NCBI GenBank assembly: GCA_009919985.1
Contig: RGAX01000061.1
Coordinates: 1 to 12,901, forward strand
Length of the DNA stretch: 12,901 nucleotides
Source: Opitutaceae bacterium
GTDB taxonomy: Bacteria; Verrucomicrobiota; Verrucomicrobiia; Opitutales; Opitutaceae
Direction: 5' to 3'
This document shows, one piece after another, positions 7,812-12,901 of the stretch. How positions within the stretch are numbered: position 1 is the stretch's first letter; each line of letters opens with the position of its first letter. A program made the translations under genes and the position numbers. The notes below the pieces were generated by a model. That model made no database searches. It saw only the letters and a list, made by a program, of their open reading frames with translations, and was not told the DNA's origin.

Positions 7812-9076
7812 TGCTCCACACCATTTCCAAAGATAAGCACGGCCCACTCACCGGCACGATGGCCCACGCCGTCGAAGCCTGCGTGCATTGCGGTTTCTGC
7901 CTCGCGGCCTGCCCGACGTATTCAGAGCTCGGCCAAGAAATGGACAGCCCGCGAGGTCGCATCGTCCTCATGAAACAGGTCCTGGAGGAAAAGCTCCCTT
8001 GGGCCGCCGCGCAACCGCACGTGGATCGCTGCCTAGGTTGCCTCGCCTGCGAACCCGCCTGCCCCAGTGGTGTGCCCTACCGTGACCTGATCAGCCCGTT
8101 CCGCGCCGTCGCCCAGACGAAGTTCAAACGCACTTTTGCCGAAAAGCTCCGCCGCTTTCTTGCCGCGCAGACGATCCCGTTTCCCCGCCGTTTTCGCCTC
8201 GCCGCCGCTGCGGGTCGCCTCGGCAAACTCATGCGTCCGCTCGTGCCTGCCGCGTTGCGCCCGATGATCGACCTCGTGCCCGCGCACCTGCCGCCCGCCG
8301 CGTCTTGGGCACATATCACGCCCGCGATCGGCGAACGTCGCGCGCGGGTCGCACTCCTCACCGGCTGCGCTCAACAAGTCCTCGCGCCCGATATCAACAC
8401 CGCGACCCTCGCCGTGCTCGCACAGCAAGGCGTAGAAGTCGTCATCCCCGCCGCCCAAGGCTGTTGCGGTGGCCTCGCGTGGCACACCGGCGACCTCGCC
8501 GCGGCGCAAGCTTTTGCCCGTAAAAACCTCGATGCGTTTCCCGCAGACGTCGACGCGATCCTCACCAACGCCGCAGGTTGCGGCTCTGCGCTCCACGAAT
8601 ATCATCTGGTGCTCCGCGGCACGCCCGAGGAGGCCCGCGCCGAAGCGTTCCGCCACCGCGTGATGGACGTGAGTGTTTTTCTCACGCGCCTAGGCCTGCG
8701 CACGCCGCCGACCACCGCGCCCGTGCCGCGTCGCATCGCTTACCACGACGCCTGTCACCTCGCCAATGCCCAGGGCGTGCGCGCTGAACCTCGCTCGTTG
8801 CTCCGCGCCATCCCCGGCGTCGAAGTCATCGAGCTCCCCGATGCCCACCTGTGTTGCGGCAGCGCCGGCACCTACAACCTCGACCAACCCGAGATCGCCG
8901 CCGCCCTCGGCGAGAAAAAAGCCCGGGCCGTCATCGCCAGCGGCGCAACCGTCGTCGCCAGCGGCAACATCGGTTGCCTTACGCAACTAGCCGCGCACCT
9001 CGAACGCCTCGGCTCGCCCATCAAGGTCCGTCACACTTTCCAAGTCCTTCGCGACGCCTACACGCCCCATGGCTAA
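7811..9076 (+). CDS. glcF: Glycolate oxidase iron-sulfur subunit GlcF
   Basis: A 421-residue protein. Two 4Fe-4S binding motifs lie near the N-terminus: CVHCGFCLAACP (Cys24, 27, 30, 34) and CLGCLACEPACP (Cys74, 77, 80, 84). Two CCG domains follow: one with GCAQQ, QGCCGGLAWHTGD (Cys218/219) and AAGCGS, the other with YHDACHLANAQG, LCCGSAGTYN (Cys348/349) and NIGCL. All expected cysteines are present. This subunit takes electrons from the GlcD/GlcE flavins to the membrane quinones. The start is the ATG overlapping the glcE stop; the frame is open upstream inside glcE but not credible there. It is the last gene of the operon, and no intrinsic terminator follows it. The stop lies 17 bp from the 3' end of a convergent tRNA gene. 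Confidence 0.94.
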   Translation: MLHTISKDKHGPLTGTMAHAVEACVHCGFCLAACPTYSELGQEMDSPRGRIVLMKQVLEEKLPWAAAQPHVDRCLGCLACEPACPSGVPYRDLISPFRAVAQTKFKRTFAEKLRRFLAAQTIPFPRRFRLAAAAGRLGKLMRPLVPAALRPMIDLVPAHLPPAASWAHITPAIGERRARVALLTGCAQQVLAPDINTATLAVLAQQGVEVVIPAAQGCCGGLAWHTGDLAAAQAFARKNLDAFPADVDAILTNAAGCGSALHEYHLVLRGTPEEARAEAFRHRVMDVSVFLTRLGLRTPPTTAPVPRRIAYHDACHLANAQGVRAEPRSLLRAIPGVEVIELPDAHLCCGSAGTYNLDQPEIAAALGEKKARAVIASGATVVASGNIGCLTQLAAHLERLGSPIKVRHTFQVLRDAYTPHG

Positions 9077-9093
9077 TGGGCAGACCCGAGCGC

Positions 9094-9169
9094 TGGTGCC
9101 CCCGTCCGGAATTGAACCGGAATCCAGCGTTTAGGAAACGCTTGCTCTATCCATTTGAGCTACGGGGAC
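9094..9169 (-). tRNA. tRNA-Arg, anticodon CCT
   Basis: Read on the minus strand, a full cloverleaf forms: acceptor GTCCCCG with CGGGGGC (one G-U pair), D arm GCTC-AAATGGATA-GAGC, anticodon stem AGCGT with ACGCT around loop TTCCTAA, a 4-base variable loop GGAT, and T arm TCCGG-TTCAATT-CCGGA. The anticodon CCT (complement at 9133-9135) decodes the Arg codon AGG. The discriminator A and the CCA end (9094-9096) are encoded. The gene faces glcF and is divergent from rpsR. No integrase lies nearby, so nothing shows use as an attachment site. Confidence 0.96.
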
Positions 9170-9227
9170 CGTTGAGCAGGGGCAAATTCCCCGCAATTCG
9201 GCTCCGTTTCCACCTAAAAATGTGCCA

Positions 9228-9233
9228 TTGACA
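9228..9233 (+). promoter_or_regulatory. Candidate -35 element for rpsR
   Basis: TTGACA is a full consensus -35 hexamer 48 bp before the rpsR ATG, inside the same octamer CATTGACA found before lacI. No convincing -10 follows at 16-19 bp. On the other strand TTGTCA (9234-9229) is a 5/6 match pointing at the tRNA gene, so the site could serve both directions. Only the hexamer is seen; its role is inferred. Confidence 0.3.
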
Positions 9234-9275
9234 ATATCCGAAGCCCGTCAACGTTCTCAAATCCAATTTAAAGCT

Positions 9276-9470
9276 ATGAGCACCACCGAAACCACCACGC
9301 AGACCCTCTCCCCGGATCAGATCCCGTTCACCACTCCGGAAGTGATGAAAAATTTCGTGACCGATACCGGTAAGATCTTGCCCCGCAAGTACACCCATCT
9401 CTCCGCGAAACACCAGCGTGCCATAACCCGCACGATCAAGCACTCGCGCAACATGTTGCTCGCCAAATAA
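9276..9470 (+). CDS. rpsR: Small-subunit ribosomal protein bS18
   Basis: A 64-residue basic protein with the S18 core: TGKILPRKYTHLSAKHQRAITRTIKHSRN (residues 31-59), which matches the rRNA-binding helices of the family. S18 sits on the 30S platform next to S6. It is shorter than the usual 70-80 residues and its N-terminus is Ser/Thr-rich (MSTTETTTQT), without the cysteines of zinc-binding S18 forms. The ATG at 9276 fits best; an in-frame GTG at 9222 would add 18 unlike residues. Most bacteria keep rpsR beside rpsF and rplI; here it stands alone, between a tRNA and sua5, with its own terminator. Whether another rpsR exists elsewhere cannot be told. Confidence 0.93.
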   Translation: MSTTETTTQTLSPDQIPFTTPEVMKNFVTDTGKILPRKYTHLSAKHQRAITRTIKHSRNMLLAK

Positions 9471-9493
9471 GCGACGACCGAGACCCCTTTACA

Positions 9494-9522
9494 GGCCGGA
9501 GTAAACCACTCCGGCCTTTTTT
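9494..9522 (+). terminator. Rho-independent terminator after rpsR
   Basis: A perfect 9-bp stem, GGCCGGAGT (9494-9502) with ACTCCGGCC (9508-9516), has a 5-base loop AAACC and is followed by six T (9517-9522). It starts 23 bp after the rpsR stop and ends just before the sua5 start, so it separates the two genes or attenuates read-through into sua5. Confidence 0.93.
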
Positions 9523-9527
9523 ATGTC

Positions 9528-10526
9528 ATGCCGCGAAAGCCCACTTCCCGCATTTTTCGCGGCACCCCGCGCAATCTGAGCTACCTCGCGCATTGCCTGC
9601 GAGCCGGTGACATCGTAGGCGTCCCGACCGAGACCGTCTACGGCCTCGCTGCCGATGCGCTGAACCCCCGCGCCTGCCAAAAGATTTTCACCGCCAAAGG
9701 CCGACCCACCACCGATCCGCTGATTGTCCACATCGCCGCTTTGACCGAACTCGACGCCATCGCCGTACCCAACGCCGCCGCGCTCCGCCTCGCCAAGAAA
9801 TTCTGGCCGGGCCCGCTCACCCTCATTTTACCCAAAAAAGCCGTCGTGCCTGCCATCGTTTCTGCGGGCTTGCCGAGCGTGGCCGTGCGAATGCCCGCGC
9901 ACAGGCTTTTCCGCCGCCTGATCCAGCTTAGCGGTCGCCCGCTCGCCGCTCCGAGCGCGAATCCCTTCGGCTACATCAGCCCAACCACAGCCGAACACGT
10001 CCGCGCCAGCCTCGGCTCTAAAATCAACTCCATTCTCGACGGCGGTCCCGCCGACATTGGCCTGGAGTCGACGATTATCGATCTGCGTAATCCTGCCCGC
10101 CCTCGGCTCTTGCGGCCTGGTGCGATCTCTCGCGAGGCACTCGCTACTGCCCTCGGTCGACCCGTCGCCTGGCGCCGTCCCAAAACCGTCGCTCCCACTC
10201 AGGCCCAAGTCGCTCCCGGCTTACTCACGCGACATTACAGCCCGCGGACGTCACTAGTCTTACATGCCCGTATAACACCTGCGCTCATCGCCAAGAGCGG
10301 ACCGAACGAGGCTTTTTTGCATATCGCCAAGCCCGCGGGTCGGACGGCCAAGAATATTTTCTGGCTCGATGCCCGCGGAAATTTGCACGGCGCCGCCCGC
10401 CGACTTTTTGCGCAATTGCGTGCGCTCGATACCGCGGGTTATCGCCGCCTTCACGCCGAATACGCCTGCGGCCGAGGACCGGCCGAGGCCATTAATGATC
10501 GATTGCGTCGCGCTGCCGCCGTTTAG
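9528..10526 (+). CDS. sua5: L-threonylcarbamoyladenylate synthase (Sua5 type, with C-terminal Sua5 domain)
   Basis: A 332-residue protein that makes threonylcarbamoyl-AMP from threonine, bicarbonate and ATP, the first step of the t6A37 modification of ANN-decoding tRNAs. The YrdC domain covers about 15-205 with PTETVYGLAADA (33-44), FTAKGRPTTDPLIVH (54-68, Lys57 and Arg59), FWPGPLTL, VAVRMP, APSANPFGYISPT (141-153, Ser143 and Asn145) and GLESTIIDL. The Sua5 linker PGLLTRHYSPRT (230-241) leads into the small C-terminal domain, here rather divergent and Ala/Arg-rich. The length fits Sua5 rather than the shorter TsaC/YrdC. ATG 9528 lies only a few bases after the terminator T-tract, with no Shine-Dalgarno and no other Met before the conserved PTETVYGL region. 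The gene is convergent with hisC. Confidence 0.92.
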   Translation: MPRKPTSRIFRGTPRNLSYLAHCLRAGDIVGVPTETVYGLAADALNPRACQKIFTAKGRPTTDPLIVHIAALTELDAIAVPNAAALRLAKKFWPGPLTLILPKKAVVPAIVSAGLPSVAVRMPAHRLFRRLIQLSGRPLAAPSANPFGYISPTTAEHVRASLGSKINSILDGGPADIGLESTIIDLRNPARPRLLRPGAISREALATALGRPVAWRRPKTVAPTQAQVAPGLLTRHYSPRTSLVLHARITPALIAKSGPNEAFLHIAKPAGRTAKNIFWLDARGNLHGAARRLFAQLRALDTAGYRRLHAEYACGRGPAEAINDRLRRAAAV

Positions 10527-10603
10527 ACCGCCTGCAAAATCTCACTAGGCCGCGAAGGGTTTAGGATTTACTTAGGAAATTATCGGTTCCGGCAGGGTCG
10601 AGG
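10527..10603. other. Convergent gap between sua5 and hisC
   Basis: This 77-bp, relatively A+T-rich stretch separates two genes that end toward each other. No stem with a T-run is visible on either strand, so no intrinsic terminator can be assigned; a near-repeat TTAGGATTTA / TTAGGAAATT (10561-10582) is the only pattern seen. Confidence 0.5.
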
Positions 10604-11698
10604 TCAGAGCACCGTCGCCAGCTCGGCTAGCAGCCGCACGTTTTGCGCCGGGGTGCCGACGGTCACGCGCACCCACTCAGGCAAACTATAAACTTTAACC
10701 GGCCGCACTATAACACCGCGCGCCTGCAAAGCCGTAAACACGCGTGCGCCGTCCCCCACTTTTACTAACATAAAATTGGCCACGCTCGGCACCCACTCCA
10801 AACCGAGCGCACGCAAGCCCACCTCAATCTGAACTAGCCCCGCCCGATTCTCACGTGCGCACGTTTCGGCAAATTCACGATCATCCAGTGCCCCCAAAGC
10901 CGCCGCTTGAGCAATGGCATTTACGTTAAACGGCTGCCGTACGCGGTTCAATAATCCCGCCAATTCGGCTCCCGCATAACCATAACCGATGCGCAGGGAG
11001 GCCAACCCGTATATTTTGGAAAACGTCCGCAACCCAATCACCTTCCGACCCTCTGCAATCAAAGGCCGCAAGTCCATCGCCGTACCTGGCGCTAGATACT
11101 CCGCATAAGCCTCATCAAATACCACGACCACGTGCTCTGGCAAAGCCCTCGCCCACGCCGTCAACTCCGCCGCGTCGTTAGCCGTGCCCGTCGGATTGTT
11201 CGGACTCGCCACAAATATCAATTTCGTGCGCGGGGTGATCGCCCGCGCCATCGCGTCGAGATCATGACGCCATTGCTTCAATGGGACCTGCACTACCTTC
11301 GCGCCGAAAAGCAACGTAACTAGTTTATAAACGACAAACGCCGGCCCACCGAAAACCACCTCGTCGCCCGCGCCCAAAAATACATGCCCGAGCAACTCGA
11401 TAATCTCGTTCGATCCATTGCCGATCACGTACTGATCCGCGCCGAGCCCGTGCGTGGACGCTAATTTTTGCCGCAGCGCGAAACATCCACCATCCGGATA
11501 AAGTTCACTGTGCTCCAGTGCCACCTTTGCCGCGGCGATCGCTTTCGGCGAAGGGCCCCAAGGATTCTCGTTCGACGCCAGCTTGATGATCCCTGCTGGA
11601 TCGAGTCCCAGCTCGCGCGCCACATCCTCGATCGGTTTACCCGGTTCATAAACCGGCTGCGTGAGCACCGACGACTTTACTAAGGCCTCAAGTTTCAT
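10604..11698 (-). CDS. hisC: Histidinol-phosphate aminotransferase
   Basis: A 364-residue PLP-dependent class I/II aminotransferase that converts imidazole-acetol phosphate and glutamate to histidinol phosphate. Visible motifs are KLASNENPWGPSPKA (39-52), YPDGG, GNGSNEII, ASPNNPTGT (164-172), VFDEAYAEY (193-201, Asp195), RTFSKIYGLASLRIGYG (224-240, PLP Lys228 and Arg236), RQPFNVN and GVIVRPV near the end. The start is ATG at 11698; an in-frame TTG at 11716 would add six residues (MCSCGG) and is not supported. It is not in a his operon here. The HAD phosphatase gene ends 65 bp upstream on the same strand, so co-transcription is possible. Some HisC-like enzymes act on aromatic amino acids, which the sequence alone does not rule out. 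Confidence 0.92.
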   Translation of the reverse strand: MKLEALVKSSVLTQPVYEPGKPIEDVARELGLDPAGIIKLASNENPWGPSPKAIAAAKVALEHSELYPDGGCFALRQKLASTHGLGADQYVIGNGSNEIIELLGHVFLGAGDEVVFGGPAFVVYKLVTLLFGAKVVQVPLKQWRHDLDAMARAITPRTKLIFVASPNNPTGTANDAAELTAWARALPEHVVVVFDEAYAEYLAPGTAMDLRPLIAEGRKVIGLRTFSKIYGLASLRIGYGYAGAELAGLLNRVRQPFNVNAIAQAAALGALDDREFAETCARENRAGLVQIEVGLRALGLEWVPSVANFMLVKVGDGARVFTALQARGVIVRPVKVYSLPEWVRVTVGTPAQNVRLLAELATVL

Positions 11699-11763
11699 CC
11701 CGCCACACGAACACAAACTCGCACCACCACGAAAGCCTCAAATCACGCAACATCCGACTTACC

Positions 11764-12357
11764 TTAGCAACGTCGACTCTCCACCCGCACCCAAGCCATG
11801 CCAGCCGCCTCCGCCGCACGCATCCCTGGCTCTGCATCTTCAAACACAAGACACCGCTCCGGCGACACTCCCATGAGCTGCGCCGCCAACAAAAACATGT
11901 CCGGCGACGGCTTCCCGTGCACCACATCATCCGCCGACACCACCACCGGAAACAGCGGCTTCAACCCACTCACCTCTAAAGATCGCACCACCACATCGCG
12001 CGGCCCGCCTGAAGCGATCGCCACCGGTCGCGTCAACGCTACCCGGCGCGCCACCGCCGCCACGGGTTCGATCACTTTCACTGCGGCTAGTTTCTCCACA
12101 AAAAACGTCTCCTTCGCGTGAAAAACCTGCTCCACGTCCACTTTTAGTCCGTAATGCTGCCCGATCAGTTCCGCCACGCGCCGCGTCGGAACGCCCCCGA
12201 GCGAGTAAAATAAATCCTCACTCAAGGGCTCTGCCAACCCTGCCTGCCGCATCGCTGCATCCCAGGCGACATAGTGGATCGGCATTGAGTCGATCAACGT
12301 CCCGTCCAAATCAAAGATGTAGCCGGCGAAATCGCCCACAGGAATATCTAGGTGCAT
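11764..12357 (-). CDS. HAD-superfamily sugar phosphatase / beta-phosphoglucomutase-like (YqaB-type)
   Basis: A 197-residue cytosolic hydrolase. All four HAD motifs are present: FDLDGTLIDSMP (15-26, nucleophile Asp16 and acid/base Asp18), ASGGPRD (115-121, Ser116), HGKPSPDMFL (148-156, Lys149) and FEDAEPGMRAAEAAGM (172-187, Glu173 and Asp174). The helical cap between motifs I and II (SMPIHYVAWDAAMRQ, GGVPTRR) fits subfamily IA. Length and motifs resemble E. coli YqaB, which removes phosphate from fructose-1-phosphate and similar sugar phosphates; a phosphoglucomutase role is possible but the exact substrate is unknown. I chose ATG at 12357; an in-frame TTG at 12390 is less likely. The gene lies between arsJ (140 bp upstream) and hisC on the same strand. 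Confidence 0.88.
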   Translation of the reverse strand: MHLDIPVGDFAGYIFDLDGTLIDSMPIHYVAWDAAMRQAGLAEPLSEDLFYSLGGVPTRRVAELIGQHYGLKVDVEQVFHAKETFFVEKLAAVKVIEPVAAVARRVALTRPVAIASGGPRDVVVRSLEVSGLKPLFPVVVSADDVVHGKPSPDMFLLAAQLMGVSPERCLVFEDAEPGMRAAEAAGMAWVRVESRRC

Positions 12358-12497
12358 ACGTAAAATCCGACGCTCGCACCCCCACCTCAACTTTCAACCC
12401 TCAACTTCCACCGCCGCTCCCACCAGTACCGCAAGCGCCGCGCCGGAAGTCAGCCCAAAGCGCCACCACTAGAGTCCGCGTGATCGCCAACTCCAAA
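12358..12497 (-). other. Intergenic region between arsJ and the HAD phosphatase gene, with heptamer repeats
   Basis: A 140-bp gap between same-strand genes. It holds three consecutive 7-base units on the plus strand, TCAACTT, TCAACCC and TCAACTT (12387-12407), 30-50 bp before the phosphatase start. No intrinsic terminator for arsJ and no clear promoter are seen. Confidence 0.55.
12387..12407. repeat. Degenerate heptanucleotide tandem repeat (TCAACYY x3)
   Basis: Three adjacent 7-base units read TCAACTT, TCAACCC, TCAACTT on the plus strand; on the coding strand of the neighbouring genes this is AAGTTGA, GGGTTGA, AAGTTGA. The first and third units are identical. The array is too short to call a defined repeat family. 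Confidence 0.5.
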
Positions 12498-12901
12498 TTA
12501 TTCCCCACCGCTGTCCGCCGAAGCGGCGGAGGCCGCGAATTTTCCAGGGTGTTTCGCCACCCGCGGTAGCCCCAATGCGATCACCCCCGCTGCCAACGCA
12601 AAAACAAACGTCCCCCACAGGCACACCACGAGCCCGCCATGCTGAAACAGCACCCCGGACAACAAGCAACCCATGAGCCGTCCACCCGCGTTGGCCATGT
12701 AGTAAAATCCCACGTTCAACGCGACCTTGTCTCCGTCTGTGTAATCCAAAATCAAATAGGAATGGACCGCTGAGTTGAGTGCAAATACCGCCCCAAACAC
12801 CGCCAGCCCACCCACGATCACAGGTCCCGCCGCTACTCCCGCGCCAAGCAATAGCGGTATACACGCCGCCACCGCTGCGAGCGCAAAGGCGAGCCCGGCC
12901 G
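12498..12901 (-). CDS. arsJ: Organoarsenical efflux transporter ArsJ (C-terminal part; N-terminus off the window)
   Basis: The frame enters from the right edge and stops at TAA (12500-12498), leaving 134 codons. The peptide is strongly hydrophobic and carries the ArsJ-type C-terminal blocks GPVIVGGLAVFGAVFALNSA, HSYLILDY, DGDKVALNVGFYYMANAGGR, and GCLLSGVLFQHGG followed by VVCLWGTFVF. ArsJ is a major facilitator protein of about 400 residues that exports 1-arseno-3-phosphoglycerate, made by a partner glyceraldehyde-3-phosphate dehydrogenase from arsenate. That partner and an ArsR regulator would be expected to the right. The last 18 residues (KHPGKFAASAASADSGGE) form a hydrophilic cytoplasmic tail. 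The assignment rests on recalled family sequence and covers only the last third of the protein. Confidence 0.82.
   Translation of the reverse strand, partial: AGLAFALAAVAACIPLLLGAGVAAGPVIVGGLAVFGAVFALNSAVHSYLILDYTDGDKVALNVGFYYMANAGGRLMGCLLSGVLFQHGGLVVCLWGTFVFALAAGVIALGLPRVAKHPGKFAASAASADSGGE

Noticed and set aside
9091..9129. Inverted repeat CGCTGG (9091-9096) / CCAGCG (9124-9129) around the 3' part of the tRNA
   Set aside because: It is made of the CCA end plus trailer and the anticodon stem, has no T-run, and competes with a perfect cloverleaf; coincidence is likely.
9094..9169. tRNA gene as an integration site for a mobile element
   Set aside because: No integrase, no repeated tRNA 3' fragment and only housekeeping or operon genes on both sides.

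Overview
The window looks like chromosomal DNA of a Gram-negative, GC-rich bacterium, most plausibly a member of the Verrucomicrobiota near Opitutaceae. The pointers are a large TonB-dependent receptor with an N-terminal carboxypeptidase-regulatory-like domain, a Sua5-type protein with the extra C-terminal domain, scattered housekeeping genes (hisC, rpsR, sua5), GTG starts, and an almost complete lack of Shine-Dalgarno sequences. The taxonomic assignment is inference; no rRNA or other decisive marker is present.

Left part (1-9076): a putative substrate uptake and oxidation locus. A TonB-dependent outer-membrane receptor on the minus strand runs off the left edge. A 285-bp divergent region with several palindromes separates it from an ACS/ExuT-like major facilitator transporter (2794-4095, +). 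After 109 bp comes a tight plus-strand operon: a LacI-family regulator (4205-5263) and glcD-glcE-glcF (5284-9076), which encode the FAD-flavoprotein, FAD-binding and iron-sulfur subunits of a membrane-linked glycolate/D-2-hydroxyacid oxidase. glcD and glcE overlap by 4 bp, and glcE and glcF by 1 bp. The simplest reading is outer-membrane import, inner-membrane import, sensing and oxidation of a small carboxylate, or of a sugar acid whose breakdown gives glycolate or D-lactate. The real substrate cannot be read from the sequence.

Middle part (9094-10526): housekeeping genes. A complete tRNA-Arg(CCT) on the minus strand ends 17 bp from the convergent glcF stop. A short solitary rpsR (S18) follows with a textbook intrinsic terminator. 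A sua5-type threonylcarbamoyl-AMP synthase starts only 11 bp after the terminator hairpin, so its promoter is unclear.

Right part (10604-12901, minus strand): hisC (histidinol-phosphate aminotransferase), a YqaB/beta-phosphoglucomutase-like HAD phosphatase, and the 3' end of arsJ, the efflux transporter for 1-arseno-3-phosphoglycerate. arsJ runs off the right edge, so an arsenate-resistance cluster probably lies just outside the window.

No rRNA, CRISPR array, insertion sequence, integrase or phage gene was seen. The long open frames antisense to the TonB receptor and to glcE are best explained as GC-rich shadows.
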